The notes under the pieces were generated by a model. That model ran no database searches. It was not told the origin of the DNA and saw only the letters and a program-made list of their open reading frames with translations. A program made the position numbers and the translations under genes. A stretch of DNA of 64,000 bases from Naegleria lovaniensis (Eukaryota > Heterolobosea > Eutetramitea > Acrasida > Naegleriidae). Positions 12,251 through 21,878 of the stretch are shown in pieces. The stretch lies in the NCBI RefSeq assembly GCF_003324165.1, contig NW_025407852.1:184760-248759 (forward strand). The letters run 5' to 3'. Position 1 is the stretch's first letter. The number at the start of each line of letters is the position of its first letter.

Positions 12251-13540
12251 ATGGGAAATGCAATAGCCTATTCAAGCGAGGTGTTATCAAGTCCTGACTC
12301 GGGTTGGAAAATCTCATCATCATGGCATCATGAGATCAATGATTTTCAGACTCCAAGAGTATCCATGGCTTGTTGCTGGAAAGCCTCTGAACCCTCAACA
12401 AAGCATGATGATAAAACACATCGATACTTGGACTTTCACGGGAAAACAATACCATGCGAGATTTTGCATATGATTGCATCATATCTCAGTATGAGACATA
12501 TTCAGCGTTTCATTGCTCCAATTTCCAAAGCAACATACTATGATTTCTTTTTGAATCCCCTCTCTATGCACTGGAGAATGTTAAACTTTTCCGATGATTG
12601 GACTCTCACCGATCATCAACTATTGTTCTATTTGAATACTAATCTCCTTACAAATACTGAGACTCTTATTTTGAGAAGAACATGCATAACTTCATTGTCG
12701 TTGAGACCACTAGCGAAAGCCTTGCACGATCATCATTTGCCTCAAATTCGTATGGTGGATATTCGTGGTTGTTTTATGGCTTCATATCAATTACGAATGG
12801 AAATGAAGTTGACTCGTCCAGAGGTGGTTGAGATGGATTCCACACCCAAGTCTCAAATTCTACGATCCAGTGATTCCATGGTTGGTGACTTGAACTTTAT
12901 TTTGAACACAGCTGGATTAAGGTCATTGGATGCTGAACATCAGCTACATCGAGGATTTGATTGCAGAAATTGTTTTTGCTCATTCTGCTGTGAATACAAC
13001 TCTAAAATGAAGTTTCTGTTGACAGCAACAGGTTCCTCGTGTGTGGATTGTGCAGCCTTTACATTTAATTTTACCTTTTTGGATTGTTATGACCTTCCTG
13101 ATGACCAAATAGATCCACGAAATTGTCAAGTTCTATGTTGCACGAGTGCGGATTTTGTATTTTCCCAACACCACTTGAGATATATTTTGTGCAAAGTTCG
13201 AAGGTACAGAAACCTTCGAGATACCAATAACAGCTCTCTCTCTCAGTTAGTTTTCAGAAAGAGCGTCGAGATTACCATGGCAGGCAAACATTTTACACAG
13301 TTAGAATGTGTCATGGATGGTAAGGGTCCTGTTTTGATATTTTGTAACAAAGACAACGACGGCATTGTTGTAGTAGAGAGCTGTTTCGGTATGGTTCTCA
13401 TGTCCTTCGACAGATACATTGAACGAAGGGATTGCATTAAGGCATGCAGATTTATGGCAGTCAACTTGAGTTTGGATTTTGCCGACTTGGTACTTTCGAG
13501 CTCTCCACTTTCACACTTTACATGTAGGAAAGACCAATAA
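12251..13540 (+). CDS. F-box-like protein with a cysteine-rich segment
   Basis: This single-exon gene codes for 429 residues. Around residues 70-115 there is an F-box-like segment (IPCEILHMIASYLSMRHIQRFI) followed by a W-containing helix and one or two leucine-rich-repeat-like stretches (LTNTETLILRRTCITSLSLRPLAKAL). Residues 235-300 are rich in cysteine, with CRNCFCSFCCEY and later CVDC and CCTS, which could bind zinc, but I see no standard finger pattern. The start MGNAIAYSS has glycine at position 2, so N-myristoylation is possible though position 6 is not the usual Ser/Thr. It follows the F-box/GTPase gene on the same strand by 134 bp. Exact function unknown. Confidence 0.7.
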   Translation: MGNAIAYSSEVLSSPDSGWKISSSWHHEINDFQTPRVSMACCWKASEPSTKHDDKTHRYLDFHGKTIPCEILHMIASYLSMRHIQRFIAPISKATYYDFFLNPLSMHWRMLNFSDDWTLTDHQLLFYLNTNLLTNTETLILRRTCITSLSLRPLAKALHDHHLPQIRMVDIRGCFMASYQLRMEMKLTRPEVVEMDSTPKSQILRSSDSMVGDLNFILNTAGLRSLDAEHQLHRGFDCRNCFCSFCCEYNSKMKFLLTATGSSCVDCAAFTFNFTFLDCYDLPDDQIDPRNCQVLCCTSADFVFSQHHLRYILCKVRRYRNLRDTNNSSLSQLVFRKSVEITMAGKHFTQLECVMDGKGPVLIFCNKDNDGIVVVESCFGMVLMSFDRYIERRDCIKACRFMAVNLSLDFADLVLSSSPLSHFTCRKDQ

Positions 13541-13583
13541 TAAACCTATCTGAATGTGCAAACCTGTTATTGGTTCACATAGG

Positions 13584-14483
13584 TCAATCCCAGTATGCAC
13601 AAACACCATAATGATCTGAGATTGAGATTGGTGTTTCTTCATCCTTACTTGGTGATGTTGTCCATTGTAATACATTATAATTCACTTGAGAGCTGCCTTT
13701 AGAAACAAATACATGATCTAAACACCAGTCATCAAACAACTTAATTGGAAAGGTCACAGGATGCTTGGTTACATCCTCTCCAAATGCATTGCTTAATGAA
13801 ACTTCGTTTGTCACTTGACTCATCTCTTTGGCTAATAACTGATAGGTGCTTCCTTCAGTGGACCTTAAACTATTGACATTGTAGTCTCCACAAATAACCA
13901 CTCGATTTTTGGAATTCTGGCCATGAAATGAAATATTTCTCTCTGTGAATACCTTCTCCAATTTCGTCTTGACATATTGCTTGAGCTCTTTAATTTGTTC
14001 CCTTCTTGCCGAATCCGTATGAGCATCCATATGCAAGCAAAAGACCATGACATATTCACGATCATGTTCATTCGAAGAGGATCCATTCTTCTCTATCAAT
14101 GCATACAAAATTCCTTTCGCTACAATATACTCGGTCCAACTCGCATATTTGAAAATGTAATTTTCTTGATCAACAATTTTGTGTTTTGAAAGAATCATGA
14201 GTCCTGAATCTTGCATTAAAAATTTAGGCTCATTCGACAGTGCCACATGATTGAATCCAATTTTTGAAGCTTTCTGTATCAAACCATCTCTCAACTCGGT
14301 ATTTCCATGCAATAACCAACTGCTTCCGAACGTAAACATTTCTTGTAGAGCAACAATGTCCACGTCAGTAGCTAACGGTTGAGAGGCAAGATTGTTCAAC
14401 AATCCTTCTATTCTCTCTTCTTTATGAGGTGGCACTCTCACAGTCAAAGCAGTAAGCCACATGTTGTAAGTGATCAGTTTCAT
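13584..14483 (-). CDS. Endonuclease/exonuclease/phosphatase-fold phosphodiesterase, neutral sphingomyelinase-like
   Basis: A 299-residue single-exon protein of the DNase I-like (EEP) superfamily. Seen: the N-terminal LITYNMW with its Asn, VDIVALQEMF with the metal-binding Glu, the central CLHMDAH, VVICGDYNVNS (GDxN motif with catalytic Asp and Asn), and the C-terminal ISISDHYGV (SDH with the catalytic His). This set and the short length match Mg-dependent neutral sphingomyelinases, which split sphingomyelin into ceramide and phosphocholine, but other EEP members share the motifs. There is no signal peptide and no C-terminal membrane segment, so a soluble intracellular enzyme is likely. Its start is 120 bp from the divergent sirtuin-like gene, so the two probably share a promoter region. 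Confidence 0.82.
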   Translation of the reverse strand: MKLITYNMWLTALTVRVPPHKEERIEGLLNNLASQPLATDVDIVALQEMFTFGSSWLLHGNTELRDGLIQKASKIGFNHVALSNEPKFLMQDSGLMILSKHKIVDQENYIFKYASWTEYIVAKGILYALIEKNGSSSNEHDREYVMVFCLHMDAHTDSARREQIKELKQYVKTKLEKVFTERNISFHGQNSKNRVVICGDYNVNSLRSTEGSTYQLLAKEMSQVTNEVSLSNAFGEDVTKHPVTFPIKLFDDWCLDHVFVSKGSSQVNYNVLQWTTSPSKDEETPISISDHYGVCAYWD

Positions 14484-14603
14484 TTTTTTGTAAACGTTCA
14501 GAACTTAGAGTTCTTGTACGGGCTTTTAAAAATCGAGATTGCACCAGTCAGTTTATGCACTTTACGCTCAGGCGTAGTTTGTGGTGGAATTCATTCAAAA
14601 AAA

Positions 14604-15730
14604 ATGATTTCCAAGTCATCTTGTAGTAGTTCACTCTCGGATGCTGCGATCGACAAGGCAGCCAAGGCAATTCTTTCTGCTTCTCATCTGTATTTCACAG
14701 CTGGTGCTGGAATGGGAGTCGATTCGGGTTTACCTGATTTTAGGTAAGTTCAACAAGTTGGTGTCAGTCAATTCACACACATCGATGCATCATGCAGAGG
14801 AAAGAATGGATTTTGGAAAGCCTATCCTCCAATGCAAAAATTAGGACTTGAATTTCATCAAATGAGTAATCCGACTTGGTTTGATAAGGTATGATGATAT
14901 TCACGATTTCTATTCGTAATTTTATTGTAAATAATGCAATAATATTATTGAAATTTTATTGAACAATTTGAATATTTCCGATTGTGATCATTGACACACA
15001 GGATCCTACACTAGCTCATGGATTTTTCGGTCATAGATATGATTTGTATACTACCAAGAAGCCACACGAAGGATATTACATTCTCAAAGAATTTTCTCAA
15101 TTACCGCACATTCAAGATTACTATGTGTTCACATCCAATGTCGATGGTCACTTTCCACAAGTGTTTCCTTCCAACAAGATTGTAGAATGTCACGGATCAA
15201 TTTTACACATGCAATGTACGAAACCATGTGATGAAAAAATTTACACCGTTGAGGAACATAACAAAACTTGTCCTCCTGAACAACAATACCCTCTTCATGT
15301 GGATCCTGAAACATTTAAGGTCGATACAAAATGTTTGCCACGATGTCAAGACTGTGGAGCTCTTGCAAGACCCAATATTTTAATGTTCGGAGATTCGCAT
15401 TGGATTTCTTCTCGATGTGACGAACAAGAGGAAGGATTAACAAAATTTGTGAAAGCCATGTACAAGTTTGGATCTCATCTTGTAGTGATTGAAATTGGAG
15501 CTGGAAAAGGCGTACCTACTGTTCGTATGGAATCTGAATCAAAAGTGTCAAGATTTCATGCATCTTCGAAAAATGCAAAAGGAACATTGATTAGGATTAA
15601 TCCTACAGATTCTGATTTCCCATCTCACTTCTCAGAAGAATGTGGAATTTCTATTGCATTGGGAGGATTAGAAGCACTTCAAAAGATTAAAGCAAGAATG
15701 GCAGAAATTCAGAATTCCTCTTCACAATGA
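14604..15730 (+). CDS. Sirtuin-family (SIR2-like) NAD-dependent deacylase
   Basis: Three exons: 14604-14743, 14798-14888 (about) and 15002-15730. The introns are about 54 and 113 nt and the frame is kept at both joins. Seen: GAGMGVDSGLPDFRGKNGFW (the NAD-binding GAG and DFR motifs), FTSNVDGHF in place of the common TQNID.LH, IVECHGS with the catalytic His, two Cys pairs (MQCTKPC and CLPRCQDC) likely to bind zinc, RPNILMFGDSHW, and IEIGAGKGVPTVR near the C-terminus. Sirtuins remove acyl groups from lysine using NAD. The SNVDGHF and GMGVDSGLPDF variants match a branch better known from bacteria than the usual eukaryotic classes. The start at 14604 follows seven A residues. Confidence 0.85.
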
Positions 15731-15823
15731 ATTAACTGAGAACCTTTGAAAATATACGAGAATATAAATTATATATATAAAATTTTAAAGTACAATAATG
15801 GACGTGGATCCATGAATAACAAC

Positions 15824-17986
15824 TTAATTCTTTCTCAAATCAAGAATAGCCCTAATGGTTTCGATAAACATTTCTGTTCTCTCTTCACATTCGTCAAGGT
15901 TGAATTGTTGAGGAAGGTTGCTAGAGTTGTTAATAATCAAGCCATTCTTTTTTTGCAATTTCTTAATGAGGTCGGTGGTGGAGAGTTTTTTGGCTTCGTC
16001 TTTTTGTTTGGCTGTGACAAGTGTAAAGTTTCCAATTTTCTTATCTTTGCTTTCCCTTTTGGATTGACTTTCTCTAAATATCTTGACTATTTTCCATGAT
16101 GGATCGTACAAAATTTCCTTTTCACTGGTATTTCCTAGATGGTCGTTAATGATTGGAAGAATTATTTCAAAAACTTTCATCATTCTTGAAGTTTGTTTTT
16201 TGTCTCTTTCACTGGTTGACCCTTCATGAACTTGTCTTTGAATCTTTTCCTCCCATTTAGTGAAATCCACCTTATCGTCGGCTCCTTTACTTTTTCCCTT
16301 TAGTAAAAGCTTTTCAACTTCTGCATCCACTGTTTTTCTTTTAGGGCCTTTTAAAATACTTTGAATTTCTTTCATCATGTCTTTGAATTTCACTTTTCCA
16401 GTGTCGCACAAACAGACTAACATGACGTGGTTATGCCATAGTGTGATAAGTTTTTCAATCAAACCTTGGTTCAGCTCTGAAATGTCAAATGTCATAAATT
16501 TCTGGTGAGTTTTATGACAGATAATCATTGCCAATAGAATTGAAACTACAATATTAGAGGACTGCTTTTGATCCTTTGGTAAATAATTGTCTGCTATAAA
16601 ATTGATTCTGCTTAGACATTTCTGAATATTCATATTTGCTTTAAAGCACTCTGGTCTTTTGTGGGAGAATCGTGATTGAGATCCAACGAATAAAGGTTGC
16701 ATGTAATGTTTCATGAAAGTAGAACCTAAAAATTCTTGAGCCGAGTTTTGAGAATAGTGTTGCTTAATATCTTCAACAATCTCTTCAAAAAGTCCAACAT
16801 AATTTCTCTCTTTCGTCTTGACATTGGTTGGAGTGTGTTTGAGTTGATAAATCGTTTCGAAGAGCAATGTAAAATCTTCTTCACCTAACTCTTGGGATAT
16901 CTTATTCCAATGTGCCACGGTAGGTAATTCATTTTCAGTCTCATCAAATCCACCATCCATACTGCAACTAAATTTCACACCAAAATCTAATTTCAACTTG
17001 TCCATTGGAGACAAATCTTTTCCTCTAAGGTTCAATGTTCCAAAGATGTTCATTTCATCAGCGTCTGCAGGAACTTCAATAGCTACCACAACACAATTCT
17101 TGGTGAAGAATTTGAAAAAGTTGATTAATTCGTCACAATTTTCCTGGAAATACTTTTTGAGTTTGTGAAAGACATGAATGTAATTCGTAGCACAATTAAT
17201 GGCAGTAGCAGAGTAGACAATTTTCTTCTCCTCCAAATCTTGAATAAGGCCATCCATGTTGCAAATCTTGAGGTCGATCGACTTTTTTCCAACTTTGTTC
17301 AACATTTGTTCAAAACCACCTTCTTGGAGTACATATTTATGAAAGAACGTGTCATTAGTATTGGCCACTCCTCTATCATTGAGTACTTGGATTCTACCTC
17401 CATGATGATAGACCGTATCGACTAACATGTGTGAAATGGTTGAACATTCTTGAATGTCTATGGGACTCCATGCTTTGAGACAATGTCGAATCATGGCAAG
17501 AATAATCGAGAGGGAAATGAGTCTTTGTTGACCATCAATCACTTGCTTTCTCTCACCGACTGAAGGTTGTTTGAGAACAATGGATCCAATAAAGTAGCTC
17601 GAGGTTTGTTTTTGCTGTTTGTACTCATCATGAATATCTTTCAACAGATCAATAATGTTCTTCACTTCCCAAGCATAGGGACGCTGATAATCTGGAATGA
17701 CATAGACGTCTTGGAAGAGCTTTTCAACAATTTTTGGTTGTACTTCCAAATGCCAAGGTTTTGGAACAAATGATGTGGATGGCTTGGCACTTGCTCCACT
17801 GCCACTACTGCTTGCACTGGAATTACTTTTTCTCTTTTTGGTACCACTGGCCGATGGTGAGGTCGAAGTGGATGGTTCATCTTCACCTTTCTTTCGTTTG
17901 GTGTTTGTGGTTTTACTTGTCTCAGGAGAGGGTGTGGGGAGAATGTTGGATTTTGTGCTTGTGTTGCTGGTGCGCTTTCTTGGCAT
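15824..17986 (-). CDS. DUF262 (GmrS-like) protein with degenerate DUF1524-like C-terminus
   Basis: I start this protein at the MPRKRTSNTS methionine (17986), preceded by AACAAA; an in-frame GTG upstream is not a credible start. About 90 residues of basic, Ser/Thr-rich sequence come first and could carry a nuclear signal. The DUF262 core follows: VIPDYQRPYAWEVKNIIDLL, SYFIGSIVL and QVIDGQQRLISLS, then FGTLNLRGKDLSPMDKLK further on. In bacteria this ParB/sulfiredoxin-like NTP-using module pairs with DUF1524, an HNH nuclease, in GmrSD type IV restriction systems. Here the C-terminal part keeps an IGNFTLV block like the GNLTLL of DUF1524, but the expected EHILP reads EIILP, so the nuclease His seems lost. 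No intron is seen. Bacterial origin by transfer is likely; its present role is unknown. Confidence 0.82.
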   Translation of the reverse strand: MPRKRTSNTSTKSNILPTPSPETSKTTNTKRKKGEDEPSTSTSPSASGTKKRKSNSSASSSGSGASAKPSTSFVPKPWHLEVQPKIVEKLFQDVYVIPDYQRPYAWEVKNIIDLLKDIHDEYKQQKQTSSYFIGSIVLKQPSVGERKQVIDGQQRLISLSIILAMIRHCLKAWSPIDIQECSTISHMLVDTVYHHGGRIQVLNDRGVANTNDTFFHKYVLQEGGFEQMLNKVGKKSIDLKICNMDGLIQDLEEKKIVYSATAINCATNYIHVFHKLKKYFQENCDELINFFKFFTKNCVVVAIEVPADADEMNIFGTLNLRGKDLSPMDKLKLDFGVKFSCSMDGGFDETENELPTVAHWNKISQELGEEDFTLLFETIYQLKHTPTNVKTKERNYVGLFEEIVEDIKQHYSQNSAQEFLGSTFMKHYMQPLFVGSQSRFSHKRPECFKANMNIQKCLSRINFIADNYLPKDQKQSSNIVVSILLAMIICHKTHQKFMTFDISELNQGLIEKLITLWHNHVMLVCLCDTGKVKFKDMMKEIQSILKGPKRKTVDAEVEKLLLKGKSKGADDKVDFTKWEEKIQRQVHEGSTSERDKKQTSRMMKVFEIILPIINDHLGNTSEKEILYDPSWKIVKIFRESQSKRESKDKKIGNFTLVTAKQKDEAKKLSTTDLIKKLQKKNGLIINNSSNLPQQFNLDECEERTEMFIETIRAILDLRKN

Positions 17987-18727
17987 TTTGTTGTGATTTT
18001 GTGTCAAGTTTAATTGTCTTTGATGGACAACGTTTGGAATGATGACGGATGTGTGATGTCGTTTCAACACAGTGACAGGTCCTTCTGCTAAACCTTCCGC
18101 ATTCTATATTTGGTTGCCAACCATTTTGAGAATTTTGAGATGAGGAGCCCGAACAGAAAGATTTCTTTCCATAACGCTTTCTTGTAAATCCTTTAAATAC
18201 TGAATTTGCTCTCTCAATTTGTTAGATCTTAATTTTCTATGCACATCCATTAATTTTTGGCCTCGCTAATAAAGCTTTTACGTTTCTACATGGGTGATCT
18301 TATAACTGTAAATACGCAATTTTTAATTTTTCAAAAGAAATAATCAATTCGGAAGGTCAACGATTTGTAATCTCCTGCGTGAGCTCTACAGAATAAATCT
18401 GCTTGTTGTATTTCCTGTTCAAGTTGCGATTTGATTTTGAGCCCTTCACAATCATTAATGGTTTTTATCTGACACAGTACCCTAGACATCGATATGAAAT
18501 GGTTAACGCCATTTTACTTGTTATGATCGTTCAGAAACTGTTCACGTTCAATCCTGCCATATTTCTCTCCATTCACAGCACTCCATGTACATAAATATCC
18601 AATAAAATTGATGGGCAATACTTTGTACATTTCCTAATGTGCTTCCTGTTCGATGTTCTCACTACAAAACTAAGTTGCATGTTTAGGTCGATTTCTGCAA
18701 TTACAAATGAACAACTCACCTTAAAAA
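17987..18727. other. Intergenic region with one possible small reading frame
   Basis: This 741-bp gap separates the DUF262 gene (minus) and a coiled-coil gene (plus). Apart from the 48-codon frame listed at 18104-18250 on the minus strand I see no supported gene. Both promoters should lie here. Confidence 0.5.
18104..18250 (-). CDS. Possible small protein or upstream ORF, 48 residues
   Basis: ATG at 18250-18248, TAG at 18106-18104. The product is charged and helical-looking (RKLRSNKLREQIQYLKDLQE) and would form a short amphipathic helix. It lies upstream of the DUF262 gene and in the same frame: if its single TAG were sense, the frame would run on into the DUF262 protein. It could be an independent small protein, an upstream ORF in the leader, or part of a longer first exon with an error. 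I have no family match. Confidence 0.3.
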   Translation of the reverse strand: MDVHRKLRSNKLREQIQYLKDLQESVMERNLSVRAPHLKILKMVGNQI

Positions 18728-19957
18728 ATGTCCCTGATTGAGGCCGCTCCCTCATCCACTCTGTCCATTGAAGAGATTTGTTTGAATCTGGACAAGTTGA
18801 AGAAGGATTACGAGATCACAACGAAAGCATGTTCCAAAGCAGCAAAGGATAAGGCTCGCTTCACGTCCTTGTTGGAACAACACCAAAACGATATCCAACA
18901 AACGAAAGCCTTCATTGAACAACAAATTCAGCACAGAGCTCACCTCGAGCAACGAACGGTTGAACTAGAATGGAAACTAAAGATGAAGGACAATGAGCTG
19001 TTGCATGTACAATCCCTGATGCAAGAAGAGCAGAAACAAACAGAAGAAACATGCAACAAATGCGATTCATCACTTGATCAACTTTCTCTCAAAGCGGAAG
19101 AGTACAACACCAAATTACAACGATCAAATAAGATGAAACAACTCATGTTAGAAGAAACTATTAGCCTTAGAAATACCTTTTCCGAAATGAATGAAAGAAA
19201 AAAGAACATGCAACAGCAGCTGAAAGATCTGGAAGAAAGCACTTCTCATATTCAGGATACTTTGTACGAACTAGACGACCAGTTGAGTGCTATCATGAGA
19301 ACAAATGCAGAGAAATTAAAGGACACCCAAAGAGAGCGCATGGATCAATTGTTGCTAGCTGAGCAGCAACAATGCAACGAACAAATGAAGTTGATCAATT
19401 TGGAATTGAGAGACTTACGGCAGCGCAAGCATAATCTCACTCAACAAGTAGAATCAAAGAAAAAACTACGAGATGCTTTGCAAGATGAGTTGCAACACTT
19501 GAGTCAGGAGATGAAGCAGATTCGTAAACCGCTCGAGAAGAATATTTGCAGCGAAGAAAATGTTGTATCTTCTGATGCAAATAGTAACCAAGTGAATCTC
19601 ACTAACCCCTTCTCGACACACTTTGCCTCCAATTCAAATAAGCTCGAGCCAAGACGACAATTTACGTTCAAAAAACAAGTAAGGAACGAATCAAATTCTG
19701 GATCAAACAACAATGCTAATTCATTGGCACCGTCCATATCACCAGTGACTCCAGATGTGAGGCTTCTGAAACGAAAATCATCCAACCAAGAGGACCATAA
19801 TCAACTACAATCAGCTAACCAGAAGCCACTCACCACTCCCAAAAAGAATGAATTCAGGACTGCGAAAGAAATACTTCAAAGCAAGCCTTTATCTACTGCA
19901 CATTCACTCCAGGCTAGTCCATCCACCTACACGTTCAAAAAGACGAAGAAGGATTAA
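18728..19957 (+). CDS. Long coiled-coil protein of unknown function
   Basis: A 409-residue intronless protein starting after six A residues. Residues 15 to about 270 are nearly continuous heptad-like coiled coil rich in Gln, Glu, Lys and Leu (for example LEEWKLK-type and QQLKDLEES-type stretches). A disordered Ser/Asn tail of about 130 residues carries several TP and SP sites (ISPVTPDVR, KPLTTPKK), so a cell-cycle kinase substrate is possible. A motor domain, kinetochore signature or other named domain is not visible. Cytoskeletal or centrosomal roles are typical for such proteins, but that is only inference. It is 46 bp upstream of the Zn2Cys6 gene on the same strand. Confidence 0.75.
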   Translation: MSLIEAAPSSTLSIEEICLNLDKLKKDYEITTKACSKAAKDKARFTSLLEQHQNDIQQTKAFIEQQIQHRAHLEQRTVELEWKLKMKDNELLHVQSLMQEEQKQTEETCNKCDSSLDQLSLKAEEYNTKLQRSNKMKQLMLEETISLRNTFSEMNERKKNMQQQLKDLEESTSHIQDTLYELDDQLSAIMRTNAEKLKDTQRERMDQLLLAEQQQCNEQMKLINLELRDLRQRKHNLTQQVESKKKLRDALQDELQHLSQEMKQIRKPLEKNICSEENVVSSDANSNQVNLTNPFSTHFASNSNKLEPRRQFTFKKQVRNESNSGSNNNANSLAPSISPVTPDVRLLKRKSSNQEDHNQLQSANQKPLTTPKKNEFRTAKEILQSKPLSTAHSLQASPSTYTFKKTKKD

Positions 19958-20003
19958 GAGTTCTTGCGAAAATAAAAAACAAGACCTTATCAAAAACGAA
20001 AAA

Positions 20004-20498
20004 ATGACTCGAGGAGAGAACCGACGAGGAAAGGTTGGTCGTGCTTGTCATTGGTGTCGAAAGGCTCATCTTCGGTGTGATATGAAACGGCCGTGTGAGC
20101 GGTGTACCAAGAAGGGACTGGAGTGCATTGAAGCAACTGATCAACCACTTCCGAAGCCAGCCAAAAACAACAATACAGCATCATCAACAACTAGGAAGCG
20201 AAAACAAAATCCAACCGAGTCATCGGAGAAGGCATCAAATCATCACACTCAATCATCATCATCTTCAACAAGGAAGAAGCGGAATACACAACCTCTAAAA
20301 GCAAAACCAATAGTACCACAAGTACCAAACCTGTTACAAGACATACCAAAAGAAGGGCAAGCATGTTTGCAAGATAAATATTACTACAATCTCGATAGAT
20401 ATCAACAATTGTTAGAGGACAAAATGTCTAAAATTGCAAAATTTTGCTATCTTGACGATAATTATGAAAAAGTTGAAGTTGATGAATGTAAGAAATAA
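20004..20498 (+). CDS. Small Zn2Cys6 (Gal4-type) binuclear cluster protein
   Basis: A 164-residue protein with a complete zinc cluster near its start: CHWCRKAHLRC followed by CERCTKKGLEC, spacing C-x2-C-x6-C-x5-C-x2-C-x6-C. Basic residues sit between cysteines 2 and 3 as in DNA-binding members. The rest is a Lys/Ser/Asn-rich linker and a short C-terminal helix (YYYNLDRYQQLLEDKM) that might dimerise. No fungal-TF middle homology region is present, so it is much shorter than typical Gal4-type activators. I choose the ATG at 20004, after an A run and just before the cluster, over an in-frame ATG at 19848 lying inside the preceding coding sequence. Confidence 0.82.
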   Translation: MTRGENRRGKVGRACHWCRKAHLRCDMKRPCERCTKKGLECIEATDQPLPKPAKNNNTASSTTRKRKQNPTESSEKASNHHTQSSSSSTRKKRNTQPLKAKPIVPQVPNLLQDIPKEGQACLQDKYYYNLDRYQQLLEDKMSKIAKFCYLDDNYEKVEVDECKK

Positions 20499-20630
20499 TT
20501 ATAACTGAGAGCTTTAATCGCTACTATGTTTGCTCGATATTGTATTTGTATGCTATTTATTTAAATATACAAACGTTAAATCTCCTAAATTGATGTTATT
20601 GCACACCAACATGGGTGAATTTATTTACAC

Positions 20631-21764
20631 TTAGCGGCTGCTTTGGTTAAAGCGGTCAAAAAAGTCCTCAGTGACTTGATTAGCATACACCTGATTGATA
20701 ACCTTTTCTTTCAGCTTTTTCTCCTCTGCTTGTCTTTTGTGACATTCCAATAACTCTGCTGCCTGTTGCTTCTTTGCTCGCTCCTGTTCTCGTTGAGAGA
20801 GTACTGCCATTTTGGACTCTAAGATTCGTTTTTTATCCCAGTACTGTTGAGTAAGACTTTCTGCATCCCGTTTCTCGCGAATTTCCTGCAATTGAGCTTG
20901 TCTTGTTTTCTCTATTTGCTCATATTGATCCTCTCGTAGATGTTTAAAATGGTCAGGTCTAAATCTAGAAGGGTCATTTGCATGAATGGTAGTGTGGAAG
21001 CTTTCATTTAACACGTGATTATTTAGCTGATTTTGTATCTCCTCCAGCTTGTCAAGCTCTTCCTTTTCCCTAATGACCCTCTCACGCTCCTCTTTTTCAT
21101 TCCATTGCTCGATATTGAATTCCTTCCGTAACCTTTCCTTTTCTTGCTTGAGTTGTTGCTCTTTTTGTCTCAATTCGTATGCCAATAACTGAACCTCCAT
21201 TTCTTTTTGCTCGAACATCTTCTTTTCCAAGTCTTCCTTTTCCTTAATCACTTGCTTTTCAGCAAGTTGCTCTGAAACCCAAGTTCTTAATTGTTGTTGT
21301 TGCGATTTAACTCGATCCTTTTTACCGAGGTCTTCTCCATGCATGATTTGCCCACCAGAAATGCTTAATGTCGGATCGTTGTCACCAATTCTAGCGGGTT
21401 GGCTTTTCTTCAAGTATTTGGGATCGTTCAAATCAAATTCTCTTCTGGTTTCAAAATGTTGCTCTGTCTGTCTAAATTCGTTAATATCCTTCAGGTAATG
21501 CTTTTTTGCTTCCTTGTGTTGATTTTCAATAATGTTTGCAACTTTGACATTGGTGAGGGCAGCTTTATCAAAGAACAAGTCTCTCTCTTGCTCTCTCTTC
21601 TTCAGTAGCTCCTTCTCCTCAATTTGAGATTGTATTCCCGGAACATCAACACCCATTGTTCTTAATTTCGGATCAAATATTCTCTTTTTCCGCTCCTCCT
21701 CTGCCATTCTTCGTCTCTCAATGGCCAATCTCTCTTTCTGCTCCGTGTCAGTGAATGGAAACAT
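20631..21764 (-). CDS. RIB43A: RIB43A protein (ciliary doublet microtubule inner protein)
   Basis: A 377-residue, almost fully helical protein, the same size as animal RIBC2 and algal RIB43A. Seen: an N-terminal ERLAIERRRMAEEERKKRIFD block, GVDVPGIQSQIEEK, FDLNDPKYLKK, a central DNDPTLSISGGQIMHGEDL block (matching the conserved D-N-D-P...GED region of the family), long Glu/Lys/Gln coiled coil, and a NDPSRFRPDHFKH segment near residue 270. RIB43A lies inside the A-tubule lumen of axonemal doublets and stabilises the ribbon. Its presence implies a flagellate stage. The start at 21764 follows an A run; the gene diverges from 21879 across 114 bp that contain a TTTTGGCGGG motif. Confidence 0.92.
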   Translation of the reverse strand: MFPFTDTEQKERLAIERRRMAEEERKKRIFDPKLRTMGVDVPGIQSQIEEKELLKKREQERDLFFDKAALTNVKVANIIENQHKEAKKHYLKDINEFRQTEQHFETRREFDLNDPKYLKKSQPARIGDNDPTLSISGGQIMHGEDLGKKDRVKSQQQQLRTWVSEQLAEKQVIKEKEDLEKKMFEQKEMEVQLLAYELRQKEQQLKQEKERLRKEFNIEQWNEKEERERVIREKEELDKLEEIQNQLNNHVLNESFHTTIHANDPSRFRPDHFKHLREDQYEQIEKTRQAQLQEIREKRDAESLTQQYWDKKRILESKMAVLSQREQERAKKQQAAELLECHKRQAEEKKLKEKVINQVYANQVTEDFFDRFNQSSR

Positions 21765-21811
21765 TTTTTTTAAATTTGAATTTGATGGCCTAAAAACTGT
21801 AAATCAACGAA

Positions 21812-21821
21812 TTTTGGCGGG
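21812..21821 (+). promoter_or_regulatory. E2F-like motif TTTTGGCGGG
   Basis: TTTTGGCGGG lies 48 bp upstream of the RIB43A start codon and within the 114-bp divergent promoter shared with the gene at 21879. It fits the E2F/DP consensus TTTSGCGS. Similar motifs occur at three other intergenic places in this window. Binding is inferred. Confidence 0.35.
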
Positions 21822-21878
21822 CTTCATTGTTTATTATTTCAACCTGCAACTCATGAATTACAAAATTGACATAAAACA

